64,000 nucleotides of DNA from the NCBI GenBank assembly GCA_000471925.1, contig CP006667.1, forward strand, positions 4,154,001 through 4,218,000, read 5' to 3'. Positions 29,332 to 39,760 of this stretch are shown here, piece after piece. The first letter of the stretch is position 1; each line of letters opens with the position of its first letter. The DNA is from Ralstonia pickettii DTP0602. Lineage in GTDB: Bacteria; Pseudomonadota; Gammaproteobacteria; Burkholderiales; Burkholderiaceae. The position numbers and the translations under genes are program-made. The notes beneath the pieces were generated by a model. It was given only the letters and a program-made list of their open reading frames with translations, did no database searches and was not told the DNA's origin.

Positions 29332-29521
29332 GTTGTCTTCCTTTGATCGATCACGGCGCCTGTGTGGACGCGCCGCGAGTCCGTCAACGCTGTGCTACCC
29401 GGTATTTCGGGAGACCGTGACGGACGGTGGGCTTATTGAGCGTGCCCCATTGCCGGGTACGACGCTGAAAGCAATAACCAGTGCATCGGGCAAATGTGCT
29501 GCAAGAGACATTCACTCGAAG

Positions 29522-29556
29522 CAAAACGAAAACCTGCCGCATCGAAATGCAGCAGG
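29522..29556 (-). terminator. Rho-independent terminator between rpsK and rpsD
   Basis: On the minus strand the stem CCTGCTGCAT/ATGCGGCAGG with a TTCG loop is followed by TTTTCGTTTTG. It lies 66 bases past the rpsK stop, inside what is usually one alpha operon. Confidence 0.8.
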
Positions 29557-29622
29557 TCAACGCGCGATACTACCATATCCGAAACCGGCAGGTAAACCCG
29601 CCGGTCCGGACACGCCAGCGCC

Positions 29623-30021
29623 TTAGATGCGGCGGCGCTTCGGCGGACGGCAGCCGTTGTGCGGAATCGGCGTGACGTCTTCGATGATCGCGATCTTGAT
29701 GCCCAGCGCGTTCAGCGCGCGGACAGCCGATTCACGACCCGGGCCCGGGCCCTTGATGCGCACTTCCAGGTTCTTGATACCCTGGTCTTGCGCCACACGG
29801 CCGGCGTTCTCGGCAGCAACCTGGGCAGCGAACGGGGTCGACTTGCGCGAACCCTTGAAGCCCTGGCCACCGGCGGTCGCCCACGACAGGGCGTTGCCCT
29901 GGCGGTCGGTGATCGTGATGATGGTGTTGTTGAACGAGGCGTGGACGTGCGCAATGCCGTCGGCAACGTTCTTCTTGACCTTTTTACGCGCGCGTGCGGC
30001 GTTATTCGGACCTTTTGCCAT
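29623..30021 (-). CDS. rpsK: 30S ribosomal protein S11
   Basis: S11 lies on the platform of the small subunit near the E-site mRNA path. The 132 residues include [28 protein letters not shown] core strands, [12 protein letters not shown] and the highly conserved end [17 protein letters not shown]. It follows rpsM by 24 bases. AGAGGAAG precedes the ATG. Confidence 0.97.
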
Positions 30022-30045
30022 TAGTTTCTTCCTCTGCCTTCGGCT

Positions 30046-30411
30046 TTACTTCTTCAGAGCCACGCCGGCCTTGCGCGGACCCTTGCGGGTGCGGGCGTTG
30101 GTCCGGGTACGCTGGCCGCGCATGGGCAGGCCCTTGCGGTGACGCATGCCACGATAGCAACCAAGGTCCATCAGACGCTTGATGTTCATCGTGGTTTCAC
30201 GACGCAGGTCACCCTCGACCGTGACCTTGCCCACTTCGTCACGAAGCTTTTCCAGGTCGGCGTCGGTCAGATCCTTGACCTTCTTGTCAAACGGTACACC
30301 GGTGGCCTCGCAAATCTTGCGAGCGCGCGAGCGGCCGACACCATAAATGGCCGTCAGGCCGATTTCGGTGTGCTTGTGGTTCGGGATGTTAACCCCTGCG
30401 ATACGTGCCAT
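30046..30411 (-). CDS. rpsM: 30S ribosomal protein S13
   Basis: S13 in the head of the small subunit contacts the P-site tRNA and the large subunit. The 121 residues begin [20 protein letters not shown] and contain [14 protein letters not shown] (helix-hairpin-helix) and the basic tail [20 protein letters not shown]. It is the first gene of the alpha operon, directly after rpmJ. Confidence 0.97.
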   Translation of the reverse strand: MARIAGVNIPNHKHTEIGLTAIYGVGRSRARKICEATGVPFDKKVKDLTDADLEKLRDEVGKVTVEGDLRRETTMNIKRLMDLGCYRGMRHRKGLPMRGQRTRTNARTRKGPRKAGVALKK

Positions 30412-30430
30412 TCGTCAATCCTCTTTCCGA

Positions 30431-30547
30431 TTAGCCTTGGCGTTGCTTGTGGCGGGGATCCGACGAGCAGATCACGCGCACGACACCGTTGCGCTTGATG
30501 ATTTTGCAGTTGCGGCAAATGCGCTTAACAGAAGCCAGCACTTTCAT
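30431..30547 (-). CDS. rpmJ: 50S ribosomal protein L36
   Basis: L36 is the smallest large-subunit protein, 38 residues. The zinc-ribbon ligands Cys11, Cys14, Cys27 and His33 are all present (CRNCK...ICSSDPRH), so this is the zinc-binding form. The ATG at 30547 starts [14 protein letters not shown]. Upstream in-frame codons belong to the spacer after infA. Confidence 0.96.
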
Positions 30548-30578
30548 GATTTTTCCTCTTCCTTCAATTCCTGTTCGC

Positions 30579-30797
30579 TCACTTCGTCCGGAAGACGATT
30601 CGTGCGCGCGACAGATCATATGGGGTCAGCTCGACCGTCACCTTGTCACCCGGAAGAATCCGGATGTAGTTCATTCGCATCTTGCCGGAGATATGGCCCA
30701 GTACTACATGGCCATTTTCCAGCTTGACCCGGAACGTCGCATTGGGAAGGTTTTCCAGGACCTCCCCCTGCATCTGGATGACGTCGTCTTTTGCCAT
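30579..30797 (-). CDS. infA: translation initiation factor IF-1
   Basis: IF-1 occupies the A site of the small subunit during initiation. The 72 residues form the S1-like OB fold: [39 protein letters not shown] and [15 protein letters not shown]. It is placed between secY and rpmJ, a common beta-proteobacterial order. Confidence 0.97.
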
Positions 30798-30820
30798 ACC
30801 TAGCCTGTACCGATCCGAAG

Positions 30821-32164
30821 TCAGCGCAAGGTCAGATTGCCCTTGAAATTCGCCTTCTTCAGCAGCGACTCATATTGCTGCGACATCACGTAAGACTGAA
30901 CCTGAGCCATGAAGTCCATCGTGACGACCACGATGATCAGCAGCGAGGTTCCGCCAAAGTAGAACGGAACGTTCCACCGCAGCACCAGGAATTCCGGCAA
31001 CAGGCAGACCAGTGTGATATAGACCGCACCAGCCAGCGTCAGGCGCACTAGAATCTTGTCGATATAGCGCGTCGTCTGCTCGCCCGGACGAATGCCCGGA
31101 ATGAAGGCACCGCTTTTCTTCAGGTTGTCTGCCACTTCACGGCTGTTGTACACCAGCGCCGTATAGAAGAAGCAGAAAAATACAATCGCAGCAGCGTACA
31201 GCAGGATGTAGACCGGCTGGCCCGGCGACAGCGTGGCAGCCAGGTCCTTGATGAACCCGCCAACCATGCCCGTCGAGTCAGACGTGAACCAGCCCGCGAT
31301 CGTCGCCGGGAACAGGATGATCGACGATGCGAAGATCGGCGGGATCACCCCTGCCATGTTCAGCTTCAGCGGCAGGTGCGACGACTGGCCGCCGTACACC
31401 TTGTTGCCGACCTGACGCTTGGCATAGTTCACCAGGATCTTGCGCTGGCCCCGCTCGACAAACACCACGGCGAAGGTCACACCGATCACGATCGCCACGA
31501 TGAAAATCGCCGCGATGATGCTCATGGAACCCGTGCGGACCAGTTCGAACAGTCCGCCGATCGCGTTGGGCAGGCCCGCCGCGATACCGCCGAAAATGAT
31601 GATCGAGATGCCGTTGCCCAGACCACGCTCGGTGATCTGCTCACCCAGCCACATCAGGAACATCGTGCCGGTCACCAGCGTGATCACCGCCGTGGCCCGG
31701 AACATCAGGCCCGGATCCAGCACCAGCCCAGGCTGCGACTCCAGCGCCACCGCAATCGACAGCGCCTGGAACGTGGCCAGGACCACCGTGCCGTAGCGCG
31801 TGTACTGCGTGATCTTGCGCTGCCCTGCCTGCCCTTCCTTCTTCAACGTTTCCAGCTGCGGCAGCACGATCGTCAGCAATTGCATGATGATCGACGCCGA
31901 GATGTACGGCATGATGCCGAGCGCGAAGACGGTAAAGCGCGACAGCGCCCCGCCCGAGAACAGGTTGAACATCCCGAGGATGCCACCCGACTGACTCTGG
32001 AAAAGCTTCGCAAGCTGCTCCGGATCGATACCGGGCACCGGAATATGAGCGCCGATGCGGTACACGATCAGGGCCAGCACCAGGAACATCAGCCGGCGCT
32101 TGAGGTCGCCGTACTTCGCCGTGTTCCTGGCTTGCGCGCTTGCATTGGGTTTCGCCGTGGCCAA
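30821..32164 (-). CDS. secY: preprotein translocase subunit SecY (TTG start)
   Basis: SecY is the central channel of the Sec translocon. The 447 residues have ten membrane helices, the first after [19 protein letters not shown], with the plug region [32 protein letters not shown] and a C-terminal RG-containing cytoplasmic loop ([16 protein letters not shown]). The start appears to be TTG with GGAG 6 bases upstream. No in-frame ATG precedes the first helix at suitable spacing. It follows rplO in the spc operon; secE lies at 62564-62944. Confidence 0.96.
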   Translation of the reverse strand: MATAKPNASAQARNTAKYGDLKRRLMFLVLALIVYRIGAHIPVPGIDPEQLAKLFQSQSGGILGMFNLFSGGALSRFTVFALGIMPYISASIIMQLLTIVLPQLETLKKEGQAGQRKITQYTRYGTVVLATFQALSIAVALESQPGLVLDPGLMFRATAVITLVTGTMFLMWLGEQITERGLGNGISIIIFGGIAAGLPNAIGGLFELVRTGSMSIIAAIFIVAIVIGVTFAVVFVERGQRKILVNYAKRQVGNKVYGGQSSHLPLKLNMAGVIPPIFASSIILFPATIAGWFTSDSTGMVGGFIKDLAATLSPGQPVYILLYAAAIVFFCFFYTALVYNSREVADNLKKSGAFIPGIRPGEQTTRYIDKILVRLTLAGAVYITLVCLLPEFLVLRWNVPFYFGGTSLLIIVVVTMDFMAQVQSYVMSQQYESLLKKANFKGNLTLR

Positions 32165-32207
32165 ACGATGCTCCGACTATGACTGCCTATGCTGCGATAA
32201 ATGCCTG

Positions 32208-32642
32208 TCAGGCTGCGATCTGGCCGCCGGCGGCTTCGATCGCGGCCTTGGCGCCAGCGGTGGCGCCCAGACCCTTGATCGTCACCTTGCGGGTCAGTTC
32301 GCCAGCCTTGATGACCTTGGCGCTCTTGACCAGCTCGCCCACCAGGCCAGCTTGCTTCAGGACCAGCAGGTCGACTTCGGCCGCTTCCAGGCGCTCGATG
32401 TCACGCAGCGTGACTTCGGCGGTGAACGCCTTGGTCAGCGAGGTGAAGCCGCGCTTCGGCAGACGACGATACAGCGGCATTTGACCGCCTTCGAAGCCCA
32501 CCTTGTGGAAGCCGCCCGAACGCGACTTCTGACCCTTGTGACCGCGACCGGCAGTCTTGCCCAGGCCGGAGCCGATACCGCGGCCGACGCGACGCTTGGC
32601 GTGCTTCGAACCGGCGGCCGGTTTCAGGTTGTTCAGTTGCAT
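32208..32642 (-). CDS. rplO: 50S ribosomal protein L15
   Basis: L15 binds 23S rRNA late in assembly. The 144 residues start [20 protein letters not shown] and contain the extended basic arm [22 protein letters not shown] and the globular domain. GGAGAG lies just upstream. It follows rpmD in the spc operon. Confidence 0.97.
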   Translation of the reverse strand: MQLNNLKPAAGSKHAKRRVGRGIGSGLGKTAGRGHKGQKSRSGGFHKVGFEGGQMPLYRRLPKRGFTSLTKAFTAEVTLRDIERLEAAEVDLLVLKQAGLVGELVKSAKVIKAGELTRKVTIKGLGATAGAKAAIEAAGGQIAA

Positions 32643-32664
32643 GTTGCTCTCCGAGTTCCCGGTA

Positions 32665-32847
32665 TCAGGCCAGAACCTTGACCAGGTACGAGACCTTGTT
32701 GATCATGCCGCGCACGGCGGGCGTGTCCTGCAGCTCCGACACCGAGTTGATGCGGCGCAGGCCCAGGCCACGAACGGTGGCGCGATGATCCTCGCGCGTG
32801 CCGATCAGGCTGCGCACGAGTTGCACTTTTACGGTTTTCTGCGACAT
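32665..32847 (-). CDS. rpmD: 50S ribosomal protein L30
   Basis: L30 is a 60-residue large-subunit protein: [20 protein letters not shown], then [20 protein letters not shown]. The ATG at 32847 follows AAGGTG and starts the conserved region. An upstream start would overlap rpsE. Confidence 0.96.
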
Positions 32848-32857
32848 TGCGTTCACC

Positions 32858-33376
32858 TTAACCCAGGATGTCTTCGACCGACTTGCCACGCTTGGCGGCG
32901 ATTTCGCCCGGCGTGCTCATCTTCTGAAGGCCGTCCAGCGTGGCGCGAACCATGTTGTACGGGTTGGTGGAGCCGTGCGACTTGGTCACCACGTTGGTGA
33001 CGCCCATCACTTCGAAGATCGCGCGCATCGGGCCGCCGGCGATCACGCCGGTACCTTCCTTGGCGGGCATCATCAGCACCTTGGCGGCGCCGTGCTTGCC
33101 AACGACTTCATGTTGTAGCGTGCCGTTCTTCAGCGAGACCTTGACCATCTTGCGACGGGCTTCGTCCATTGCCTTCTGAACGGCGACGGGCACTTCCTTG
33201 GCCTTGCCCTTGCCCATGCCGATGCGGCCATCGCCGTCACCAACCACGGTCAGCGCAGCGAAACCGAGAATCCGGCCGCCCTTCACCACCTTGGTGACGC
33301 GGTTGACCGAGATCATCTTCTCGCGGAGGCCGTCGTCGCGTTCGTCCTGCTGGACTTTTGCTTGCATCTTTGCCAT
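32858..33376 (-). CDS. rpsE: 30S ribosomal protein S5
   Basis: S5 contributes to decoding accuracy at the mRNA entry side. The 172 residues contain the double-stranded RNA-binding-like N-domain ([20 protein letters not shown]) and [20 protein letters not shown]. The C-terminal fold ends KSVEDILG. Ser/Lys residues near the spectinomycin loop look wild type. It is in the spc operon. Confidence 0.97.
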
Positions 33377-33397
33377 GACGTATCTCTCTTTGTGCGC

Positions 33398-33754
33398 TTA
33401 GAACTTGAGGCCGGCTTCGCGGGCAGCGTCAGCCAATGCCTTCACGCGACCGTGGAAGCGGAAGCCGGCGCGATCGAACGCGACGGTTTCCACGCCGGCA
33501 GCCTTCGCCTTTTCGGCGATGCGCTTGCCGACCGCGGTCGCGGCAGCGGTGGTAGCACCATTGCCGGTCAGTTCCTTGCGGACGTCTGCCTCTGCGGTCG
33601 AAGCCGAAGCCAGCACCTTGGTGCCGCACTCCGAGAAGACCTGGGCGTAAATATGCGAATTCGTACGGAACACGGTCAGACGATTGACTTTCATCTCCGC
33701 GATCTTGGCGCGGGTCTGACGTGCACGGCGCAAACGAGCGTCTTTCTTGTTCAT
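33398..33754 (-). CDS. rplR: 50S ribosomal protein L18
   Basis: L18 binds 5S rRNA. The 118 residues have the basic N-terminus [19 protein letters not shown] and the core THIYAQVF-like [22 protein letters not shown], ending [11 protein letters not shown]. Two tandem ATGs occur; the second (33754) is better spaced from GGGG. The first would add one Met. Confidence 0.96.
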   Translation of the reverse strand: MNKKDARLRRARQTRAKIAEMKVNRLTVFRTNSHIYAQVFSECGTKVLASASTAEADVRKELTGNGATTAAATAVGKRIAEKAKAAGVETVAFDRAGFRFHGRVKALADAAREAGLKF

Positions 33755-33765
33755 CATTGCACCCC

Positions 33766-34299
33766 TTACTTCTTCTTGGTTTCCTTCAGGATGACGCGCT
33801 CGTTCGAGTAGCGTACACCCTTGCCCTTGTAGGGCTCGGGCGGACGGTACGCGCGAACTTCCGCGGCAACCTGACCGACTTTCTGCTTGTCCGCACCCTT
33901 GATGATGATCTCGGTCTGCGTCGGCGTTTCCGCCTTCACGCCTTCCGGCATCTCATGGATCACGTCGTGCGAGAAACCAAGCTGGAGCTTCAGCGCAGCG
34001 CCTTGCAGCTGGGCACGATAGCCCACGCCGACGAGGTTCAGCTTGCGCTCGAAACCGGTGGTTACGCCCTTGACCATGTTGGCCACCAGAGCACGCATGG
34101 TGCCCTGCAGAGCGTTTGCTTCACGCGAATCGTCAACCGGGCTGAAGGTCAGCGTGTCGTTCTCGACATTGACCTTGACCAGGCTGTGAATCGGCTGCGA
34201 CAGCGTACCGAGCGGGCCCTTCACGGAGAGCACGCCAGCCGCCACGTTCACTTCCGCGCCCTTGGGGAGCGCGATGGGAGCCTTACCTACACGGGACAT
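33766..34299 (-). CDS. rplF: 50S ribosomal protein L6
   Basis: L6 lies near the GTPase-associated centre. The 177 residues form two homologous domains, beginning [19 protein letters not shown] and with the conserved [15 protein letters not shown] near the C-terminus. AAGGAGAG precedes the ATG. It is in the spc operon, 8 bases ahead of rplR. Confidence 0.97.
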   Translation of the reverse strand: MSRVGKAPIALPKGAEVNVAAGVLSVKGPLGTLSQPIHSLVKVNVENDTLTFSPVDDSREANALQGTMRALVANMVKGVTTGFERKLNLVGVGYRAQLQGAALKLQLGFSHDVIHEMPEGVKAETPTQTEIIIKGADKQKVGQVAAEVRAYRPPEPYKGKGVRYSNERVILKETKKK

Positions 34300-34309
34300 G
34301 GTTCTCTCC

Positions 34310-34705
34310 TTAAGCGACGTAGCAGAGAACTTCGCCGCCCACGCCAGTGGCGCGAGCCTTGCGGTCGGTCATCAGACCCTGCGGGGTCGAAATGATCGCC
34401 ACACCCAGGCCGTTCATCACTTGCGGGATGTCGCTGCGGCCCTTGTACACGCGCAGACCGGGCTTCGAGACGCGCTCGATGCGCTCGATCACCGGACGGC
34501 CGGCGTAGTACTTCAGGCCGATGCTCAGTTGTGCCTTGCCGCCATCTTCCTGGACGGCGTAGTCGTCGATATAGCCTTCGTCCTTCAGGACCTTGGCGAT
34601 TGCCACTTTCAGCTTCGACGACGGCATGACAACCGACGCCTTCTGCACGCCCTGGGCGTTGCGGATGCGCGTCAGCATATCGGCGATAGGATCGCTCATG
34701 CTCAT
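34310..34705 (-). CDS. rpsH: 30S ribosomal protein S8
   Basis: S8 organises the 16S central domain and, in E. coli, represses the spc operon by binding the rplE leader. The 131 residues begin [19 protein letters not shown] and end [17 protein letters not shown]. The first ATG has GGAG 8 bases upstream. Confidence 0.97.
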   Translation of the reverse strand: MSMSDPIADMLTRIRNAQGVQKASVVMPSSKLKVAIAKVLKDEGYIDDYAVQEDGGKAQLSIGLKYYAGRPVIERIERVSKPGLRVYKGRSDIPQVMNGLGVAIISTPQGLMTDRKARATGVGGEVLCYVA

Positions 34706-34732
34706 ACTGTTTCTCCTGTAGCCTGTGCGTAA

Positions 34733-35038
34733 TTACCAGCTGGCTTTCGTCAGACCCGGGATTTCGCCCTTGAAGGCGATTTCGCGGATCTTGTTACGCG
34801 CCAGGCCAAACTTGCGGAAGGTACCGCGGGGACGACCGGTGATCGCGCAGCGGTTACGCTGGCGAGTCGGGTTCGCGTTGCGCGGGAGCTGTTGCAGCTC
34901 GAGACGCGCGCTGTAACGCTCTTCTTCCGACTTCTCTTGGTCGTCAATAATGGCCTTGAGGTTGGCGCGCTTGGCGGCATACTTCGCCACCAGCTTGGCG
35001 CGCTTCTTCTCACGTTCAATCAGAGCCAGTTTAGCCAC
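34733..35038 (-). CDS. rpsN: 30S ribosomal protein S14 (zinc-independent form, GTG start)
   Basis: S14 sits in the small-subunit head. The 101-residue long form lacks the CxxC zinc motif of the short type. It contains [19 protein letters not shown] and ends IPGLTKASW. Translation starts at GTG with GGGG upstream, 9 bases after rplE. Confidence 0.97.
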   Translation of the reverse strand: MAKLALIEREKKRAKLVAKYAAKRANLKAIIDDQEKSEEERYSARLELQQLPRNANPTRQRNRCAITGRPRGTFRKFGLARNKIREIAFKGEIPGLTKASW

Positions 35039-35047
35039 GGTTACCCC

Positions 35048-35590
35048 TTAATTGCGGAACGGGAACTTGAACGCACCGAGGAGTGCCTTGGCTTCCTCGT
35101 CGTTCTTTGCCGTCGTCGTGATGCTGATGTTCAGACCACGCAGTGCGTCGATCTTGTCGTACTCGATTTCGGGGAAAATGATCTGCTCTTTCACACCGAT
35201 GTTGTAGTTGCCACGACCGTCGAACGAACGGCCCGACACACCACGGAAGTCACGCACGCGCGGCAGGGCCACGGTGACGAAACGATCGAGGAATTCGAAC
35301 ATGCGCTCGCCGCGCAGGGTCACCATCGCACCGATGGGGTAGCCCTGGCGGATCTTGAAGCCGGCGATGGCCTTCTTGGCCTTCGTCACGACCGGCTTCT
35401 GACCGGCGATCTTGGTCAGGTCGCCGACGGCGTTTTCAATGATCTTCTTGTCATTGATCGCTTCGCCAAGGCCCATGTTCAGGGTGATCTTGGTGATGCG
35501 CGGCACTTCCATGACCGACTTGTAGCCGAACTGCTCGATCAGCTTCGGCACAACCTGTTCTTTGTAAAACTCTTGCAGACGTGCTGCCAT
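35048..35590 (-). CDS. rplE: 50S ribosomal protein L5
   Basis: L5 binds 5S rRNA and forms an intersubunit bridge. The 180 residues start [17 protein letters not shown] and contain [28 protein letters not shown] and the C-terminal [15 protein letters not shown]. The ATG at 35590 has GGAG 7 bases upstream. A TTG two codons earlier is less likely. Confidence 0.97.
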   Translation of the reverse strand: MAARLQEFYKEQVVPKLIEQFGYKSVMEVPRITKITLNMGLGEAINDKKIIENAVGDLTKIAGQKPVVTKAKKAIAGFKIRQGYPIGAMVTLRGERMFEFLDRFVTVALPRVRDFRGVSGRSFDGRGNYNIGVKEQIIFPEIEYDKIDALRGLNISITTTAKNDEEAKALLGAFKFPFRN

Positions 35591-35615
35591 GCTCAACTCC
35601 TATACGTGCCCAGAA

Positions 35616-35924
35616 TCAAGCTGCCACGACGGCGCCAGTGGTCTTCAGCACGCGCACGCGCTTGCCGTCTTCCACCTTGATGCCGACGCGCGACGGCTTG
35701 CCATTGGCATCCACGAGCGCAACGTTGGAAATATGCAGGGGCATGACCTTGTCGACCACGCCACCGGTAGTGCCCAGCATCGGGTTCGGGCGGGCATGCT
35801 TCTTGGCGATGTTCACGCCTTGCACCGCAACCTTGTCGCCGAGGACGGCTTGCACGGTACCGCGCTTGCCCTTGTCCTTGCCGGTCAGCACGATGACTTC
35901 GTCGCCTTTGCGAATCTTGTTCAT
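35616..35924 (-). CDS. rplX: 50S ribosomal protein L24
   Basis: L24 is an assembly initiator with a KOW fold: [19 protein letters not shown] at the N-terminus, then [19 protein letters not shown]. It is 102 residues. AAGGAG precedes the start; it follows rplN by 9 bases. Confidence 0.97.
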   Translation of the reverse strand: MNKIRKGDEVIVLTGKDKGKRGTVQAVLGDKVAVQGVNIAKKHARPNPMLGTTGGVVDKVMPLHISNVALVDANGKPSRVGIKVEDGKRVRVLKTTGAVVAA

Positions 35925-35933
35925 GGCGGCTCC

Positions 35934-36302
35934 TTACAGCACTTCCGGAGCGAGCGACACGATCTTCATGAAGCGCTCGGTACGGAGTTCACGAGTCACC
36001 GGCCCGAAGATACGGGTGCCGATCGGCTCGAGCTTGTTGTTCAGCAGGACGGCGGCGTTGCCGTCGAACTTGATCAGCGAACCGTCAGCCCGGCGCACGC
36101 CCTTGGCGGTACGCACGACGACGGCGTTGTAGATGTCGCCCTTCTTCACGCGACCGCGCGGCGCTGCGTCCTTGACGGTCACCTTGATGATGTCGCCAAC
36201 GCTTGCGTAGCGGCGCTTGGAGCCACCCAGCACCTTGATGCACAGCACTTCGCGCGCACCAGTGTTATCGGCCACTTCGAGCCGGCTTTCTGTCTGAATC
36301 AT
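35934..36302 (-). CDS. rplN: 50S ribosomal protein L14
   Basis: L14 is an intersubunit-bridge protein of 122 residues, starting [19 protein letters not shown] and containing [20 protein letters not shown]. It is the first gene of the spc unit and has a strong promoter about 225 bases upstream (36529-36557). Confidence 0.97.
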
Positions 36303-36528
36303 GGTGTTTGTCTTCCCAACTTAATCCGCCAGGTGCGATAGCGCCCGTCGGTCAGTCTTGGTCCCGTCGGCTCCGGCCTTGCGCCAGCACCGTCTGGGTT
36401 GATCAACTTTGAAGTCGGTAGGAACCTGGCAATCCCGACAGATCGTCGAGGCCGCCTGGCCCTGGCTCGCTCAACAGGCCCGCCCGGGTGGTACAGCTAA
36501 GGCGAACGCAATAAAGCGGAAGTCCAGG

Positions 36529-36557
36529 ATTATAGCTACATAACCCTGGACTTGCAA
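36529..36557 (-). promoter_or_regulatory. spc operon promoter upstream of rplN
   Basis: On the minus strand TTGCAA (36552-36557) is followed after 17 bases by TATAAT (36529-36534). The position, between rpsQ and rplN, corresponds to the classical S10/spc operon boundary. The predicted leader is about 220 bases. Confidence 0.8.
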
Positions 36558-36563
36558 GTCAAG

Positions 36564-36584
36564 CTAAGAACGTGTTGTTCTTAG
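36564..36584 (-). terminator. hairpin at the end of rpsQ
   Basis: The perfect 8-bp stem CTAAGAAC/GTTCTTAG overlaps the rpsQ stop codon. It is followed by CTTGACTTG, which is not a T-run. It may mark the S10 operon 3' end or slow read-through into spc. Confidence 0.45.
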
Positions 36585-36859
36585 ATGACGCGTGCAGCCT
36601 CTACCAGCCGGGAAACCACCCAGGACTTGGTCCGCGACAGCGGACGGCCTTCCTGGATTTCGACCTTGTCGCCTTCCTTGTACTGGTTGGCTTCGTCGTG
36701 TGCGTGGTACTTCTTGGAACGCAGCACGTACTTGCCGTACAGGGGATGCTTGACGCGGTTTTCCACCAAGACCGTAACGGTCTTGTCCATCTTGTCGCTC
36801 ACGACACGGCCGACCAGGGTACGGCGAAGCGACTTTTCCGTTTGTGCAGCTTCAGTCAT
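36581..36859 (-). CDS. rpsQ: 30S ribosomal protein S17
   Basis: S17 is an early-binding OB-fold protein of 92 residues: [39 protein letters not shown], and a tail [10 protein letters not shown]. Its ATG overlaps the rpmC stop (ATGA). It is the last gene of the S10 unit. Confidence 0.97.
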   Translation of the reverse strand: MTEAAQTEKSLRRTLVGRVVSDKMDKTVTVLVENRVKHPLYGKYVLRSKKYHAHDEANQYKEGDKVEIQEGRPLSRTKSWVVSRLVEAARVI

Positions 36860-37050
36860 TTCGCGTTTGCCTTTTGAGTCAGCACGGTTTGCACGCGCGC
36901 GATGTCCTTGCGGACCTTCTTCAGCTGGCTGGTGTTCTGCAGCTGTTGGGTCGCCTTTTGCATGCGCAGGCTAAATTGGGCCTTCAGCAGCTCGGAGAGC
37001 TCCTGGTTCAGCCCGGCGGCGTCCTTGCCGCGAAGTTCGGATGCTTTCAT
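36856..37050 (-). CDS. rpmC: 50S ribosomal protein L29
   Basis: L29 lies at the exit tunnel, a docking area for SRP and trigger factor. The 64 residues form two helices: [20 protein letters not shown] and [16 protein letters not shown] [23 protein letters not shown] precedes it. Confidence 0.97.
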   Translation of the reverse strand: MKASELRGKDAAGLNQELSELLKAQFSLRMQKATQQLQNTSQLKKVRKDIARVQTVLTQKANAK

Positions 37051-37061
37051 TCCTGCTCTCC

Positions 37062-37478
37062 TTACGTCCCGACCTGGCGCACCACGAAATTGGTGGCGAT
37101 CGGCAGCTTGGCGGCCGCGAGGCGGAACGCCTCACGCGCCAGCTCTTCGCTCACGCCATCCATTTCATACAGCATCTTGCCCGGCTGGATTTCAGCCACG
37201 TAGTATTCCGGATTGCCCTTGCCGTTACCCATACGGACTTCGGCGGGCTTCTTCGAGATCGGCTTGTCCGGGAAGATCCGGATCCAGATGCGGCCGCCAC
37301 GCTTGATGTGGCGGGTCATCGCACGACGTGCCGACTCGATCTGACGAGCCGTCAGACGGCCACGGCCCATGGCCTTCAGGCCGAATTCGCCGAAAGACAC
37401 GGCGTTACCACGGGTAGCCTTACCCGTGTTGCGGCCTTTCTGCTCCTTGCGGTATTTTCTGCGCTTAGGTTGCAGCAT
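37062..37478 (-). CDS. rplP: 50S ribosomal protein L16
   Basis: L16 contacts the A-site tRNA elbow. The 138 residues begin [17 protein letters not shown] and contain [20 protein letters not shown] and the conserved [14 protein letters not shown]. It starts 2 bases after rpsC. Confidence 0.97.
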
Positions 37479-37480
37479 CG

Positions 37481-38281
37481 TTATTCTCCACTCTTCGCAT
37501 CGCCAGGCGCACCGCGGCGACCGGCACCTGCACCGGCGCCACCGCGACGGTTGCCACCCGGGCGGCCTTCGCCTTCACGGCGGCGGCCTTCCGGACGACC
37601 CGGGCGACGACGGCGATCGTCTTGCGGCTCTTCCACCACCGGCGCTTCGTTGCGGCCGAGGTGATCACCCTTGTAGACCCACACCTTGACACCGATGATG
37701 CCGTAGGTGGTTTCTGCTTCGGAGAAGCCGTAGTCGATGTCGGCGCGCAGGGTGTGCAGGGGCACACGGCCTTCGCGGTACCACTCGGTACGTGCGATTT
37801 CGATACCGTTCAGACGGCCGGCGCTCATGATCTTGATACCCTGGGCGCCCAGGCGCATCGCGTTCTGCATGGCGCGCTTCATGGCGCGGCGGAACATGAT
37901 GCGGCGCTCGAGCTGCTGGGTGATCGAATCGGCGATCAGCTGAGCATCGGTTTCCGGCTTGCGGATTTCCTCGATGTTCACGTGCACGGGCACGCCCATG
38001 CGACGCTGCAGTTCGGCCTTCAGCAGTTCGATGTCCTCACCCTTCTTGCCGATCACCACGCCCGGACGCGAGCTGTAAATGGTGATGCGGGCATTGCGGG
38101 CGGGGCGCTCGATCACGACGCGGCCAACCGATGCGTTCTTCAGCTTCTTCTTCAGGAAGTCCCGAACTTCGATGTCTTCCTTCAGCATGCCGGCGAACTT
38201 CGTGTTGCTGGCGTACCAGCGCGAAGCCCAGTTACGGCTGACAGCCAGGCGGAAGCCAGTCGGATGAATCTTCTGTCCCAT
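37481..38281 (-). CDS. rpsC: 30S ribosomal protein S3 with long Arg/Gly tail
   Basis: S3 forms part of the mRNA entry tunnel and helicase. The KH domain is at about 40-110 ([18 protein letters not shown]) and the C-domain ends [10 protein letters not shown] roughly 50-residue Arg/Gly/Pro tail follows ([31 protein letters not shown]), making it 266 residues against 233 in E. coli. Similar tails occur in related beta-proteobacteria. Confidence 0.97.
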
Positions 38282-38290
38282 CGTGACTCC

Positions 38291-38620
38291 TTAGTTGCCG
38301 AGCGTCACAGTGATGTGACAGGTTTGTTTCTCGATGCGGTTGCCGCGGCCCTTCGCCCGTGCGGTGAAGCGCTTGAGCGAGGTCGCCTTGTCGACGTAGA
38401 TCGATTTGACCTTGAGCTCGTCGATGTCGGCGCCTTCGTTGTGCTCAGCGTTGGCGATGGCCGATTCGACCACCTTCTTCACGATCCCGGCAGCCTTTTT
38501 CGGGCTGAACGTCAGGACATTGAGCGCGCGCTCGATCGGCAGACCACGGATCTGGTCAGCGACCAGGCGCGTCTTCTGGGCGGAGATGCGGGCACCGCGA
38601 TGAATCGCTTTCACTTCCAT
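38291..38620 (-). CDS. rplV: 50S ribosomal protein L22
   Basis: L22 lines the exit tunnel. The 109 residues include [19 protein letters not shown] and the tunnel hairpin near [20 protein letters not shown]. No deletion in the macrolide-relevant hairpin is seen. Confidence 0.97.
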   Translation of the reverse strand: MEVKAIHRGARISAQKTRLVADQIRGLPIERALNVLTFSPKKAAGIVKKVVESAIANAEHNEGADIDELKVKSIYVDKATSLKRFTARAKGRGNRIEKQTCHITVTLGN

Positions 38621-38629
38621 GATGGCACC

Positions 38630-38905
38630 TTACCTCTTCGCTTTCTTGTCAGCCGCGTGGCCCTTGAACGTGCGGGTAATCGCAAATTCACCGAGCTTGT
38701 GGCCAACCATGTTTTCCGTAACGTACACCGGCACGTGTTGACGGCCGTTGTGAACGGCGATCGTCAGGCCAATGAACTCCGGCAGAATGGTCGAGCGACG
38801 CGACCAAGTCTTGATGGGCTTCTTGTCCTTGCCGCTCGATGCGACTTCCACCTTCTTCAGCAGGTGGGCGTCGCAGAACGGACCCTTTTTAGCGGAACGA
38901 GTCAT
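38630..38905 (-). CDS. rpsS: 30S ribosomal protein S19
   Basis: S19 pairs with S13 in the head. The 91 residues begin [19 protein letters not shown] and contain [20 protein letters not shown] and [23 protein letters not shown] lies upstream. It is in the S10 unit, between rplB and rplV. Confidence 0.97.
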   Translation of the reverse strand: MTRSAKKGPFCDAHLLKKVEVASSGKDKKPIKTWSRRSTILPEFIGLTIAVHNGRQHVPVYVTENMVGHKLGEFAITRTFKGHAADKKAKR

Positions 38906-38927
38906 ATCTTTAGCTCCTACCTACCGA

Positions 38928-39758
38928 TTAACGCTTGTGGCGCTTCTGGACGATCATGCTGTCCGTGCGCTTGTTGCTGCGGGTACGGTAACCCTTGGCC
39001 GGGGTACCCCACGGCGAAACCGGATCGCGACCAGCGGCGGTCTTGCCTTCACCACCACCGTGCGGGTGGTCGACCGGGTTCATCACGACACCACGGACCG
39101 TCGGGCGGATACCGCGCCAGCGGGTCGCGCCGGCCTTGCCGATGACGCGCAGGCTGTGCTCTTCGTTGCCCACTTCACCGATGGTGGCGCGGCACTCGAT
39201 GTGCACGCGGCGCACTTCACCGGAGCGCAGGCGAACCTGAGCGTACAGGCCTTCACGAGCCAGCAGCACGGCGGAACCGCCGGCGGCACGCGCGATCTGC
39301 GAACCCTTGCCCGGCAGCATTTCCACGTTGTTGATCGTGGTACCGACCGGAATGTTGCGGATCGGCAGGTTGTTACCGGCCTTGATCGGCGCTTCCGAAC
39401 CGTTCAGCAGTTGCTGACCGGCAACCATGCCCTTGGTGGCGATGATGTAGCGGCGCTCGCCGTCGGCGAACACGATCAGCGCGATGTTGGCGCTGCGGTT
39501 CGGATCGTATTCCAGGCGCTCGACCTTGGCGGGGATGCCGTCCTTGTCGTTGCGCTTGAAGTCGACCACGCGGTAGTGGTGCTTATGACCACCGCCCTTG
39601 TGGCGGGTGGTGATATGACCATTGTTGTTACGGCCCGACTTCTGGAATTGCTTTTCCAGCAGCGGCGCGTACGGGGTGCCCTTGTGAAGGTCCTTGTTGA
39701 CCACCTTCACCATCGAGCGACGACCCGGGGAAGTCGGCTTGGTCTTGACGAGTGCCAT
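38928..39758 (-). CDS. rplB: 50S ribosomal protein L2
   Basis: L2 supports the peptidyl transferase centre and subunit joining. The 276 residues include [18 protein letters not shown] and the near-invariant [17 protein letters not shown] (about 220-236) containing the functionally critical histidine. It starts 2 bases after rplW. Confidence 0.98.
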   Translation of the reverse strand: MALVKTKPTSPGRRSMVKVVNKDLHKGTPYAPLLEKQFQKSGRNNNGHITTRHKGGGHKHHYRVVDFKRNDKDGIPAKVERLEYDPNRSANIALIVFADGERRYIIATKGMVAGQQLLNGSEAPIKAGNNLPIRNIPVGTTINNVEMLPGKGSQIARAAGGSAVLLAREGLYAQVRLRSGEVRRVHIECRATIGEVGNEEHSLRVIGKAGATRWRGIRPTVRGVVMNPVDHPHGGGEGKTAAGRDPVSPWGTPAKGYRTRSNKRTDSMIVQKRHKR

Positions 39759-39760
39759 GA

